A stretch of 56,632 bases of DNA from Phycisphaerales bacterium (GTDB taxonomy: Bacteria > Planctomycetota > Phycisphaerae > Phycisphaerales > UBA1924). The notes under the pieces were generated by a model that saw nothing but the letters and a program-made list of their open reading frames with translations, did not search any database and was not told the origin of the DNA. Position 1 is the stretch's first letter. Every line of letters starts with the position of its first letter. Made by a program: the position numbers and the translations under genes. Below, in pieces: positions 8,325 to 17,143 of this stretch. The stretch spans positions 97,545 through 154,176 of the forward strand of contig JAJVHS010000015.1 of NCBI GenBank assembly GCA_022072615.1, read 5' to 3'.

Positions 8325-8891
8325 ATGGCAAAGTCGCCGGAAGAAATGGAAGCGGTCATGGCCTCCAACCTCAAGGAGGCGACCGGCAAGTCCATTGAAC
8401 AGTGGGTAGCGATCGCCGCCAAGACCGGGCTCCAGAAACACGGCCAGCTCGTCGCGTGCCTGAAGACAGACCATGGCCTCACCCACGGCTACGCGAACCT
8501 GGTGGCGCACCGGACGTTCAAGTCCGCCGCCTCGGACGCCGATCCGTCGGACCTGGTCGCCGCCCAGTACGCCGGTCCCAAGCACGCGCTGCGCCCCGTG
8601 TACGAAGCGCTCGCGGAGGCGGTCAGGGGGTTCGGTCCGGATGTCGAGCTGTCGCCGAAGAAGGCCTACGTCAGCGTCCGCCGAGCCAAGCAGTTCGCCA
8701 TCTTCCAGCCATCAACCGCGACGCGCCTCGACGTCGGCATCAACCTGAAGGGCGTGGCGCCGTCGGAGCGGCTCGAGGAATCCGGGAGTTTCAACTCGAT
8801 GGTGACCCACCGCGTGCGGGTCGGCGGTGTGAATGACATTGACGCGCAGCTCGTCGGTTGGCTTCGCCGGGCGTACGACGCGGCGAACTGA
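8325..8891 (+). CDS. DUF4287/DUF5655 domain protein
   Basis: A protein of 188 residues; ATG preceded by GGGAGGGG. Residues 1-70 match DUF4287 (EEMEAVMASNLKEATGKS, then HGLTHGYANLVAH). Residues about 80-185 match DUF5655 (LRPVYEALAEAVRGFG, then KKAYVSVRRAKQFAIFQPS). Both are small domains of unknown function often joined in this order. It is the second gene behind the TetR promoter, so it is the best candidate for the repressor's own target. No enzymatic residues can be named. Confidence 0.8.
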   Translation: MAKSPEEMEAVMASNLKEATGKSIEQWVAIAAKTGLQKHGQLVACLKTDHGLTHGYANLVAHRTFKSAASDADPSDLVAAQYAGPKHALRPVYEALAEAVRGFGPDVELSPKKAYVSVRRAKQFAIFQPSTATRLDVGINLKGVAPSERLEESGSFNSMVTHRVRVGGVNDIDAQLVGWLRRAYDAAN

Positions 8892-8941
8892 GCACAGCCC
8901 GCCGTCTGAGCGGCAACTGTGCCGCAATCAAGGAGCATCGG

Positions 8942-11008
8942 ATGAATGCTGTCCGGTCGGTCCCGGCCATGACGATTGCGGTCGCGTCTCTTCTGCCCGC
9001 ATTCCTGCCGGCATCGCCCGCGTCCGCGCAGCTCGAACGCGTGCCAGACCAAGCCGAAAGCTACCGCGCGCACATGGCGGCGGCGATCTCCTCGTTCCGG
9101 CTCAACGAGCCGGCCGATGCCCGTCGCTGGCTTGACGCCGCGCCGCCCGCTCTTCGGGGCTGGGAATGGTCGTACCTGGACGGGCTCTTCGACCAGTCCA
9201 CGATCATCGCCGCAGGTCTTCCATCGGGCGCGATGTCGATCTCTATTCACCCCGATGGCAATACCGCGGCCGTGGCGATGACCGGTGGTCAGGTCGCGGT
9301 GTGGGACCTCGCCGCTCGTGCCCGGGTTCGGGATCTCGCCGCCCACCCCGGTGGAGCGTTCAGCGTCCGATTCAGCCCGGATGGATCGAGGCTCGCCTCC
9401 GTCGGCTATGACCGGTCGGCCCGGCTGGTGGACACCGTGTCCTACGAGCCCGTGATCGAGTTCAAGGAGCACAAGTTCCCCGTCACGGGCGTGACCTTCA
9501 CCGCCGACGGCAAGTACGCCGCCACCAGCGCCTACTTCACCGACCCCTCCACGCCTATCGAAGGGCGCGTTTACCTGTGGGACGCCGCCACCGGCGCGAT
9601 CGTGCGCTCGTTCAAGGGCGGTGTGAAGCCGCTCAGCGGACTCGCCATCAGCCCCAGCGGCGACAGGATCGCGGCGGGTTCATGGGATTCCTGCGTCTTT
9701 GTGTGGGACCTTGATCAGGGTGGCGACCCGATCAGGCTCGGCGGTACGACCCCCGAGCAGCAGACCGTCCGCGTCCACTCGATCAGCTTCTCACCGGACG
9801 GAGCATTCCTGGCGGCGGGCTCAGACGCCGATTGGGTCAAGGTGTACCGTCTCGACGACGGCCATGAGGTCGCGACGATGACCGATCACGGGGCCGACGT
9901 TCGAGCAGTCGCCTTCAGCCCCGATGGAACGTTGCTCGCAACCGGCGGCGAGGAAGGCTGCATCCGCGTATGGAGCACCGCCGACTGGTCGTCCCGTGCG
10001 ACGCTGTACGGCCACACCGACGCGGTGCTCTCGCTCGCGTGGTCCGCGGACGGCCAGATGCTGTATTCGGGCGGCGGCGACGGCACGCTGAGATCGTGGG
10101 ATGCGCGACGCACCGACCTGGCCGGGGTGCGCGGCAGAGCGGGCACGTCGAACTACTCCGTGGCGTTCACGTCCGACGGGCGGCATCTCGCGTGCTCGTC
10201 CGCCGACGGAACCGTGGGCCTGGTCGATGCAGCCACTGGGGACACCGCCGCGCGGTGGACCGCCCACCCGGACCGGGAGGCCTGCACCGCGGCCGTCAGC
10301 CCGGACCTCTCGCGCGTCGCGACCTGCTCCTGGGACAAGACCGTGCGCATCTTCGACGCGCGGACGCATACCGAGCTCCGCAAGGTCGACCTTCCCGCGG
10401 GCGTCGCGCTGATCGCGTGGCACCCGGCGGGCACTCATATCGCCGCGGCGCTGACCAACTCCACCGCCGTCCTGATCGACGCCGCCGACGGCACCGTCAC
10501 ACGGACGTTCACCGGCCATAAGAGCCGCGTGCTGACGGTCGGGTTCGATACCACGGGCGAAAGACTTGTCACCGCCGGAGCTGACGCCACGGCGAGAATC
10601 TGGAACGTGCGCACCGGCGAACAGATCGCACAGTGCGCCGGGCATGAGAGCAAGATCGAGACCGCCGCCTTCACGATCGACGGCCTGAGCGTGCTCACCG
10701 GAAGCGATGACGGGAGCGTGCGGCTGTGGGATGCCTCGACCGGGCGGCTGGTGCGAAACCTCCTTGATTCCAGCGACGCGATCTACCGCCTCGCCCCGTC
10801 GCCCGACGGTTCGCGCGTGGCGGCGGTGGGCAAGCACCTGTACATCATCGATCCCGGTCTTGAGGCTCCCGTGCTCAAGTACGCTCCCATCGACAGCACG
10901 CTGTGGCACGTGTCGTGGAGCCCCGACGGTGATCGGCTCGCGGTGACCTCGTGGGACGGTCGGTTCGCGGTGCTGCGAGCGGCATCCCGGCCGCCCCGTC
11001 AGCCTTGA
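8942..11008 (+). CDS. Exported WD40 protein with two predicted beta-propellers
   Basis: A protein of 688 residues. The ATG at 8942 has AAGGAG 6 nt upstream and opens a signal peptide (ending ASPASAQ). Then comes a short helical segment with ALRGWEWSYLDGL, a signature that precedes WD40 arrays in many planctomycete proteins. Thirteen to fourteen WD-like blades follow (VWDLA, LWDAATG, VWDLDQG, VWSTADW, SWDARRT, FDARTHT, IWNVRTG, LWDASTG and weaker ones), enough for two seven-bladed propellers. WD40 propellers are protein-binding platforms; no partner is evident. The last 10 nt overlap the convergent SRPBCC gene. Confidence 0.85.
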   Translation: MNAVRSVPAMTIAVASLLPAFLPASPASAQLERVPDQAESYRAHMAAAISSFRLNEPADARRWLDAAPPALRGWEWSYLDGLFDQSTIIAAGLPSGAMSISIHPDGNTAAVAMTGGQVAVWDLAARARVRDLAAHPGGAFSVRFSPDGSRLASVGYDRSARLVDTVSYEPVIEFKEHKFPVTGVTFTADGKYAATSAYFTDPSTPIEGRVYLWDAATGAIVRSFKGGVKPLSGLAISPSGDRIAAGSWDSCVFVWDLDQGGDPIRLGGTTPEQQTVRVHSISFSPDGAFLAAGSDADWVKVYRLDDGHEVATMTDHGADVRAVAFSPDGTLLATGGEEGCIRVWSTADWSSRATLYGHTDAVLSLAWSADGQMLYSGGGDGTLRSWDARRTDLAGVRGRAGTSNYSVAFTSDGRHLACSSADGTVGLVDAATGDTAARWTAHPDREACTAAVSPDLSRVATCSWDKTVRIFDARTHTELRKVDLPAGVALIAWHPAGTHIAAALTNSTAVLIDAADGTVTRTFTGHKSRVLTVGFDTTGERLVTAGADATARIWNVRTGEQIAQCAGHESKIETAAFTIDGLSVLTGSDDGSVRLWDASTGRLVRNLLDSSDAIYRLAPSPDGSRVAAVGKHLYIIDPGLEAPVLKYAPIDSTLWHVSWSPDGDRLAVTSWDGRFAVLRAASRPPRQP

Positions 11009-11991
11009 GTTGAAGCGAAGTAACTTACCAGCGACTCGAACGTGCCGCTCCAACCCTCGTTCATCGACGCGTGGCCCTGATCGAAGGTTCGCTGCTCCTC
11101 AGCGGAGGCGTTGAGCGCGGACCACTGGACGGTGATGACCGTTCCGCCTCCGATGCCCGCGTGGTCGACGAACGTCACGACCGAGAGCATCTCCAGCGGC
11201 CACGCTTCGTCGAACGGCGCCCGCACAGTGGCCCCGCTCTCGTCGGCGAAGGACACAACGAACACCAGCCGCTCGCCGGGCACGATCTCGCGGAACACCC
11301 ACTTGCCCCACGTGGTCGACCCGTCCGGTCCGCGCATCGCGTAGAGGAATACCCCGCCCGGCCGCAGGTCCAGCGAGCACTCAGGGATGGACACGCCCTT
11401 GGGCCCGAACCATTTCATCAGGTGATCGCGCTGGGTCCACGCCCGGTACACCAGGTCGCGGGGCGCCCGCACGTGCCGGCTGATCACGAACGGCGCCGAA
11501 CCGGCCGCGTGCGACGTCACCTCCAGGTACTCCGCGAGCCTGCCGAGCGTCTGCTTGCCGCCCTCGATCGCGTTGTACTCCCGGACGACCCTCGCCCGCT
11601 CGTCCGCGGTCTCGAATTCCATGCGGAGCGTTACCCGTGTCCTGGCGGGACCCACGTTGTCGAACTTCGCCACCACGCTGAAATGCACGGGCTCGGTGCC
11701 GACATCGCCCCCATGCCGGTACACGAGCCGCTCCGGCTCAACGACTTCGATGTAGGCGATCAGGTTCTCGTAATCGGTCCCGTCCGGGCCGTGCATCACG
11801 TACCGCCACTGGCCGCCCGGCCTGACGTCCATGTGCCGTGTCGTCGTGCTGAAACCCGCGGGACCCCACCACCTTGCCAGGTGCTTGGGGTCCGTCCACG
11901 CCTTCCACACGAGCGCCCGCGGCGCGTCGTACTCCCGCGTCAGGACAATCACGCGGTCGTCGGTGTTCGGTACTTCACGTGCTGCGTTCAT
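10999..11991 (-). CDS. Tandem SRPBCC (AHSA1-like) domain protein
   Basis: A protein of 330 residues with two consecutive SRPBCC/Activator of Hsp90 ATPase-1-like domains, about residues 15-155 and 165-325. Each starts with the same pattern (REYDAPRALVWKAWTDPKHL and RHVRAPRDLVYRAWTQRDHL) followed by WWGP or WFGP and a DVRPGG or DLRPGG turn. Such domains bind small hydrophobic ligands in a deep pocket. Single-domain members are usual, so the internal duplication is noteworthy. It overlaps the upstream ArsR gene by 17 nt, forming the widespread ArsR-SRPBCC operon. The ligand is unknown. Confidence 0.88.
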   Translation of the reverse strand: MNAAREVPNTDDRVIVLTREYDAPRALVWKAWTDPKHLARWWGPAGFSTTTRHMDVRPGGQWRYVMHGPDGTDYENLIAYIEVVEPERLVYRHGGDVGTEPVHFSVVAKFDNVGPARTRVTLRMEFETADERARVVREYNAIEGGKQTLGRLAEYLEVTSHAAGSAPFVISRHVRAPRDLVYRAWTQRDHLMKWFGPKGVSIPECSLDLRPGGVFLYAMRGPDGSTTWGKWVFREIVPGERLVFVVSFADESGATVRAPFDEAWPLEMLSVVTFVDHAGIGGGTVITVQWSALNASAEEQRTFDQGHASMNEGWSGTFESLVSYFASTQG

Positions 11992-12325
11992 CGCGCGGTT
12001 CCTTTTCCTGCAGCTCGCCCAGGTAGTTGCCCAGCCTGTCGAGCCGCTCTTCCCAAAATCCCCGGTAGCGGTCGATCCACGCCGCCGCGCTCTTGAGCGG
12101 CGCCGCCCGCAGGCGGCAGGGCCGACGCTGCGCGTCCCGTCCGCGCTCGATCAGCCCCGCCCGCTCGAGCACCTTGAGGTGCTTGGAAATCGCCGGCAGC
12201 GTCATGTCGAACGGCTCGGCCAGTTCGCCGACCGTCTTCTCACCCGACGCCAGGCGCGACAGGATGGCCCGGCGGGTGGGGTCGGCGATGGCGGCGAGGG
12301 TGGAGCTGAGCGTGTCGACCGGCAT
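11975..12325 (-). CDS. ArsR-family winged-helix regulator
   Basis: A protein of 116 residues. The second ATG (12325) is chosen because GGTGA sits 5 nt before it; an ATG 12 nt upstream is possible. The motif IADPTRRAILSRLASGEKTVGELA and the recognition helix LPAISKHLKVLERAGLI define the ArsR fold. No metal-binding Cys pair is present in the alpha-3 helix, so it is not a classical arsenic sensor. It is the first gene of a two-gene operon with the SRPBCC protein and probably represses its own promoter. Confidence 0.9.
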   Translation of the reverse strand: MPVDTLSSTLAAIADPTRRAILSRLASGEKTVGELAEPFDMTLPAISKHLKVLERAGLIERGRDAQRRPCRLRAAPLKSAAAWIDRYRGFWEERLDRLGNYLGELQEKEPRDERST

Positions 12326-12358
12326 GTATTTCACCATAAGGCTAAATAACCAGATGAT

Positions 12359-12386
12359 AAAATAGAGGCCCGAGCCGAGATGTCAA
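12359..12386 (-). promoter_or_regulatory. Promoter of the ArsR-SRPBCC operon
   Basis: Read on the minus strand, TTGACA (12386-12381) and TATTTT (12364-12359) are spaced by 16 nt. They lie in an AT-rich island just upstream of the ArsR start. The predicted start of transcription leaves a leader of about 25-30 nt. Confidence 0.65.
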
Positions 12387-12407
12387 GCCTTTTCAGGGCG
12401 CGACCGC

Positions 12408-13703
12408 CTACCGCGACGTCTTCTGAATCTGGTCGAAGAGGGCCTGTTCGGCTTGGCGGTACCGCGCCAGCGCGTCATCCAAGGCCTTCTTCTGTGCGGT
12501 CACATCCTCGAGTGAGATCCCCGGGGCGGCGGCGCCTTCGGAGACCATGACCTCGAGGGCCTCGCTCGCGGCTCGCAGGTCGCTGAGCGACGCGGCGTAG
12601 CTGCGGGCCGAGTCGTAAAGGAGCTGCTCCTGAAGTTCCTTGGTGTCGGGCTGGACGAGGAGCCGCCACGGCTGGGCCCGGATCTCCAGCAGCGCCAGCT
12701 TGAGCTGGTCTGACGCGAGCCGGGCGTTGGCGAGCGTACGGCGGACATTGGGCGTCTCGGTCGCGACGATCGTGTCGAGCCGCTGGCTCAGGCTGTCGAA
12801 GCTGGCCAGCGCGTCCGACGCCCGCGTCACCAGCGGGTCGATGTTGTTGCGGATCGACGCCGCCGACGCCGAGACGTCATCGACGAGTTTGTCGAGCTTC
12901 GGGCGGTTGTCGCTGAGCAGGCTCCTGGCGTCCGCCACCAGCGAGCGGCCGTCATCGACCAGCCCCTGCGCCGACTTCCCGAGGTTGGGTAGTTCCTGCG
13001 TGGTCGCGTTCGCCTGGCTGAGAATCGAATCGACGCGCTCGGTCCAGCCGGGCACCTTCTGCGCGAACTGACCCGTCGCCGACCGGATGTCGGCGACCGT
13101 CGCGGTGATGGGCTCGGAGTTCTTTTCGAGCAGCTCGCTCACCTGGTTCAGGGTCGCCTCCGCCTGCTCGATGATCCGCCTGAGCGCCGCAACCTGGTCG
13201 CCGCCCAACCCCGCGTCGGCCAGGAACGAGGGCGGGGCGATCGCGCCGTGGATGGTCTCGCCGGGCGCGAGCTCGGGGCCGGGGCCGATCTGCTGCTCGG
13301 GCTTGACCGCCTCGACCGAACCGACCGACGCGATGTTGATCGAGGTCAGCGTTCCCAGCAGCGGCTTCTCGAGATAGATCAGGGCGTTGTCGGCGAGCCG
13401 GTATTCCGCGTGAACGGTGACCTGCACGTCGATCGCCCCGCCCCCCGTCGCGGCGTCGCCGACCCCGGTCTTGATCTCGACGGCGGTCACCTTGCCCACC
13501 GGCTGCCCCCCGAGCAGCACCGGCGATCCCTCTTGGATGCCCGTCGCGCCCTGCGCAATCGAGAACCGGACGGTGTACTCATCGCTGGCGCGGAGGCGAT
13601 CCTTGGCGTCGGAGAGCACGAAGCTCGCGAGCACCCCGAGCACGACGGCGCTGAGCAGAAAACCGCCGGCGAGGATGTTGTTTCGAGTGGAGGACGCGGC
13701 CAT
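12408..13703 (-). CDS. MlaD-type (MCE domain) lipid-transport substrate-binding protein
   Basis: A protein of 431 residues from the ATG at 13703; an in-frame ATG 12 nt upstream is an alternative, and neither has a strong Shine-Dalgarno. One N-terminal membrane helix (about 13-33, GGFLLSAVVLGVLASFVL) is followed by an MCE domain (about 40-150) with GSPVLLGGQPVGKV. The rest is a long helical region with coiled-coil character (repeats such as LVDDGRSLVADARSLLSD). This matches the periplasmic binding subunit of Mla/MCE phospholipid transporters. No permease or ATPase subunit lies next to it, so the rest of the transporter must be elsewhere. Confidence 0.85.
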   Translation of the reverse strand: MAASSTRNNILAGGFLLSAVVLGVLASFVLSDAKDRLRASDEYTVRFSIAQGATGIQEGSPVLLGGQPVGKVTAVEIKTGVGDAATGGGAIDVQVTVHAEYRLADNALIYLEKPLLGTLTSINIASVGSVEAVKPEQQIGPGPELAPGETIHGAIAPPSFLADAGLGGDQVAALRRIIEQAEATLNQVSELLEKNSEPITATVADIRSATGQFAQKVPGWTERVDSILSQANATTQELPNLGKSAQGLVDDGRSLVADARSLLSDNRPKLDKLVDDVSASAASIRNNIDPLVTRASDALASFDSLSQRLDTIVATETPNVRRTLANARLASDQLKLALLEIRAQPWRLLVQPDTKELQEQLLYDSARSYAASLSDLRAASEALEVMVSEGAAAPGISLEDVTAQKKALDDALARYRQAEQALFDQIQKTSR

Positions 13704-13765
13704 GCGGCACAGCATACGCCCCGCCGTGACCCCGTGCGAACCTCCGGGAGCGCGGCGGTCCTCGC

Positions 13766-15703
13766 CTACCGGCGGGGCGGTTCGGACCTCAGCGACTCGG
13801 CGATCGACAGCTCCTGCAGACGGATGCTCTCCCGATCGAGCTGCTCCTTGAGCTCGTGCATGAGGTTGGCGTCCACCGCGCGCCAGTCGGCCTCGGCCGC
13901 CTGGACCATCGCCGACAAGGCCGCCATGCCGCCGCGCAAACGCTGCCCGTACGCCGGCTCGACCTGGTCCTTCAGGCGCTCGAGGCGCTCGCCGATCCAC
14001 TTCAGGTCGAGCTTGCAGTTGACGATCAGGTCCACCACGCGGTGCCGCTGCATGTCCTCCCTGGCGTGGACAACCGACTCGCGTTCGATCCGCTCGACCT
14101 CGTCCCTCGTGAGCCCGTGGTTGGGGATGACCTGGACGGCGGCCCGGCGGCCGGACCGCTTCTCGACGGCCGAGACGCTCAGGACGCCGTTGGAATCGAC
14201 GAGGAACTCGACCTGGAGCTGCGGGATCCCCGCGGGCATGGGCGGAATCCCGCGGACGTGAAAGACCCCCAGGCTGCGGCAGTCGTCGACCATCTCCCGC
14301 TCGCCCTGGAGGATGTGGATCTTGATGGAGGTCTGGCCGTCGACGCTGGTCGAGAACATCTCCGTCGCCCGGGTCGGGACGGTCGAGTTGCGCATGATCA
14401 GCTTCGCGACGGCGCCCCCGACGGTCTCGACGCCCAGTGAGAGCGGGATGACGTCCAGCAGGAGCTGCCCCCTGGTCGCGCCCGACAGGATGGAGGCCTG
14501 GACGGAAGCGCCCAGCGCCACGACCTGGTCCGGATCGATGGCCGTGTAGGGTTCGACGCCGAAGAACTCCGCGACGCGTCGGCGCACGAGCGGGATGCGG
14601 GACGATCCGCCGACCATCACGACCGAGTCCACCGCCGGCGCCTGCGCGGCGTTGAGGCGCCTTGTCGCGTCCGTTATCGCTCGGCGGCAGCAGGCGATCG
14701 TCCGTTCGACCCATGCCGCGATGAGCTGCTCGAACTCAGCGCGGCTGATCGAGCACGCCAGCTCGGACCCGTCGTCCAATGCGGTGGAGATGTCGGCGGC
14801 GTCGGCATCGCTGAGCAGGCGCTTGGCCGATTCGGCGGCCGCCGTGAGCCGTCCCAGGTCACCGGGGGACAGTCTGTCGCGCGTGCGGTCCGCCCGGCCG
14901 AGTGCGAAGTCCACGAGCACTCGGTCGACGTCGTCCCCGCCCAGGTGGGTGTCGCCGGCGGTGGACAGCACCTGAAAGAAACGAGTCCCGGCCGAATCGC
15001 CGGTGCCGGCCGGGGCGGCGGCCGAATCCGAAAGCTTGAGGATCGAGATATCGAAGGTGCCCCCGCCCAGGTCGTACACCGCGACCAGTTGGGGCCCGGT
15101 GTTCCGGACGCTCTCCCGTTCCAGGCCCAGGCCGTACGCGAGCGCGGCCGCGGTCGGTTCGTTGATGATCCGGACCACCTCGAGCCCCGCGAGCCGCCCC
15201 GCGTCGCGCGTCGCCTGACGCTGGGCATCGTCGAAATAGGCGGGAACGGTGACGACGGCCCGTCGCACCTCGACGCCCAGCGCTGTCTCGGCGCGTTCTT
15301 TCAGTGCCCGCAGGACATGGGCGGAGATCTCCTGCGGCGAGACCAGGCGCGGCCCGGTCGGTGTTTCCACCACCACGCGAACCGTGTCCTGGTCGCCTCT
15401 TGCGATCCGGTACGGCAGGTAGGGAATGTCGCCGGCGGCGTCGTCGATCGACCGGCCCATGAGACGCTTGACGCTCGAGAAGGTGCTCGCCGGGTAGTCG
15501 GGCGCGAGGCGCTTCGCGTCCTCGCCGACCACGGGCCGAAAACCTCCGCCGGCCAGGGGTTCGAGACGGACGACGCTCGGCAGCAGGACCGAACCGTTCG
15601 CGGGGTCGGGGAGCGCACGCGGCCCGCGCTCGTCGCACACCGCGACCAGGCTGTTGGTCGTTCCCAGGTCGATCCCGACGATGAGGTTGTCCGGCGCCGG
15701 CAT
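13766..15703 (-). CDS. hscA: Hsp70-family chaperone, HscA-like
   Basis: A protein of 645 residues. Start at the ATG giving NLIVGIDLGTTNSLVAVCDE, the Hsp70 phosphate-1 motif. Other signatures are the phosphate-2 motif VYDLGGGTFDISIL, the adenosine motif VVMVGGSSRIPLVR and INEPTAAALAYGLG. The substrate-binding domain (about 400-530) contains VIPLSLGVETVGG; the C-terminus lacks the DnaK EEVD-like tail. The next upstream gene encodes an Nfu-like Fe-S scaffold, supporting a role in iron-sulfur cluster transfer rather than general folding. HscB and IscU are not in the window. DnaK paralogue is the alternative name. Confidence 0.8.
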   Translation of the reverse strand: MPAPDNLIVGIDLGTTNSLVAVCDERGPRALPDPANGSVLLPSVVRLEPLAGGGFRPVVGEDAKRLAPDYPASTFSSVKRLMGRSIDDAAGDIPYLPYRIARGDQDTVRVVVETPTGPRLVSPQEISAHVLRALKERAETALGVEVRRAVVTVPAYFDDAQRQATRDAGRLAGLEVVRIINEPTAAALAYGLGLERESVRNTGPQLVAVYDLGGGTFDISILKLSDSAAAPAGTGDSAGTRFFQVLSTAGDTHLGGDDVDRVLVDFALGRADRTRDRLSPGDLGRLTAAAESAKRLLSDADAADISTALDDGSELACSISRAEFEQLIAAWVERTIACCRRAITDATRRLNAAQAPAVDSVVMVGGSSRIPLVRRRVAEFFGVEPYTAIDPDQVVALGASVQASILSGATRGQLLLDVIPLSLGVETVGGAVAKLIMRNSTVPTRATEMFSTSVDGQTSIKIHILQGEREMVDDCRSLGVFHVRGIPPMPAGIPQLQVEFLVDSNGVLSVSAVEKRSGRRAAVQVIPNHGLTRDEVERIERESVVHAREDMQRHRVVDLIVNCKLDLKWIGERLERLKDQVEPAYGQRLRGGMAALSAMVQAAEADWRAVDANLMHELKEQLDRESIRLQELSIAESLRSEPPRR

Positions 15704-15723
15704 AGGGGACGGTATGCGACAGA

Positions 15724-16032
15724 TCACCCCGCCCGGGGAATGTCGTGCCTGTGCGGGTGCGGCAGGTGGTCGCCGAGCACGGTTTCCACGGCTTTCTTGA
15801 TGGTTTTCCAGTCGCTGCCGGGATCGCGGTTGATGGTGACCCAGCGGTCCGAGATCAGGACGTTGGTCACGCCCGGGATCTCCAGCAGCCGGGCGGCGAG
15901 TCGATCCTCGCCGGTCCGCGCCCCGGCGGCGTACGAGCGCGGGCCGGGCTGGTCGGCAAGGACCGGGATGTCCACGTCCACGACGCACTTGAGCGCGTTG
16001 GGATTGGGGGTGGTCTGGAATGAGATCTTCAC
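15724..16032 (-). CDS. Nfu N-terminal-domain protein (Fe-S scaffold type)
   Basis: A protein of 102 residues starting at a GTG. KISFQTTPNPNALKC at the start, then LLEIPGVTNVLISDRWVTI, are typical of the Nfu N-terminal domain. The C-terminal NifU domain with its CXXC, which binds the cluster in full-length Nfu, is missing. It is followed 20 nt later by the HscA-like gene, and the pair likely works in Fe-S cluster delivery. The isolated domain may target the chaperone or a client protein; this is inference. Confidence 0.8.
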   Translation of the reverse strand: MKISFQTTPNPNALKCVVDVDIPVLADQPGPRSYAAGARTGEDRLAARLLEIPGVTNVLISDRWVTINRDPGSDWKTIKKAVETVLGDHLPHPHRHDIPRAG

Positions 16033-16177
16033 TCTGCTCACGGTCGATCCCGGGTGCTTGCCCCCTTCAATGACGCCGAATTGTGCGGGGCTCGGGCCAA
16101 ATCTCCGAATACACTCCATGCTAGGTGATGACGGCCGGTCCGAACGGTGGCCGGGCGGCCGTTCATGGGAGGATCGC

Positions 16178-17140
16178 GTGCATCTATGGCGGGCAATCCA
16201 GGACCTGCTTGATCGCATCGGCACCTACCCGCCGGCGGTGGTCATTGCCGAGCTGCTGCTCATCTGGCTGGTCGTGTACGGGGTGTTCCGCTTCGTCCAG
16301 GGCACCCGAGCCGCCGGTGCGCTCAAAGGGCTGATCGTCGTCCTGATCCTCGCCGCGGTCGTCTCCCGCGTGCTGGGCGTCGCCGAGGCCTTCCAGCGGC
16401 TGTCCTATCTGTACGAACGGTTCATCGCGCTCGTCGCCGTCGCGCTCATCGTCATTTTCCAGCCCGAGCTGCGAAGGGCGCTCGTCCGCCTCGGCGAGAC
16501 TCCGTTCTTCCGGGCGACCCCGTCGGATATCGCCTTCACCGTCGACGAGATCTCCGAGGCCGCGACCTACCTCAGCCGGGCCAGGTTCGGCGGCCTGATC
16601 GTCATCGAGCGCAGCGTGGGCGTCTCCGGCCTGATCGAAGGCGGCACCGTCATCAACGCGGAGCTCTCGTCGCGTCTGCTCCAGACCATTTTCTTCCCCG
16701 GGTCCGCGCTGCACGACCTGGCCGTCATCGTCAAGGGCCGCAGGGTGCACGCGGCGGGCGTTCAGCTCCCCCTTGCCGACCCGACCGACATGCCCGACCC
16801 GAGGCTGGGCTCGCGCCACCGAGCCGCCATCGGCCTCAGCAAGGAGTGCGACGCCCTGATCGTCGTTATCAGCGAGGAAACCGGGTCCGTGCGGATCGCC
16901 GAGCGCGGGCGGCTTTCGCAGCCCCTGGACGAAGACGGGCTTCGCGAACAGCTCCTCCAGCGCCTCACCCGGGCCCAGCGAGCCGCCTCCAAGGCCAAGA
17001 CCAGCGCCGTCGAACCCGCCGATCCCGTCGACGCGGTCGATCCGGCGCTTGCCGAGCACACCGCCGAGCTCGAAGCGCCGCCCCCGCAGGCCGCCGCCGG
17101 CATCAACCCTCACCGTGATGATGATCAGAAAGTCGCATAA
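16178..17140 (+). CDS. cdaA: CdaA-type diadenylate cyclase with altered DGA motif
   Basis: A protein of 320 residues; GTG start with GGGAGG 5 nt upstream. Three N-terminal membrane helices (about 20-38, 46-66, 80-95) precede a DAC domain (about 110-270). The RHR motif (residues 213-215, GSRHRAAIGLS) and SEETGSVRIAERG are intact. The DGA motif that binds metal and ATP reads D180-L181-A182 (ALHDLAVIVKG), a Gly-to-Leu change. The enzyme would make cyclic di-AMP, which controls cell-wall and potassium homeostasis. The C-terminal 50 residues are an Ala/Pro/Asp-rich tail. The YbbR partner follows after 3 nt. Confidence 0.85.
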   Translation: MHLWRAIQDLLDRIGTYPPAVVIAELLLIWLVVYGVFRFVQGTRAAGALKGLIVVLILAAVVSRVLGVAEAFQRLSYLYERFIALVAVALIVIFQPELRRALVRLGETPFFRATPSDIAFTVDEISEAATYLSRARFGGLIVIERSVGVSGLIEGGTVINAELSSRLLQTIFFPGSALHDLAVIVKGRRVHAAGVQLPLADPTDMPDPRLGSRHRAAIGLSKECDALIVVISEETGSVRIAERGRLSQPLDEDGLREQLLQRLTRAQRAASKAKTSAVEPADPVDAVDPALAEHTAELEAPPPQAAAGINPHRDDDQKVA

Positions 17141-17143
17141 GCC

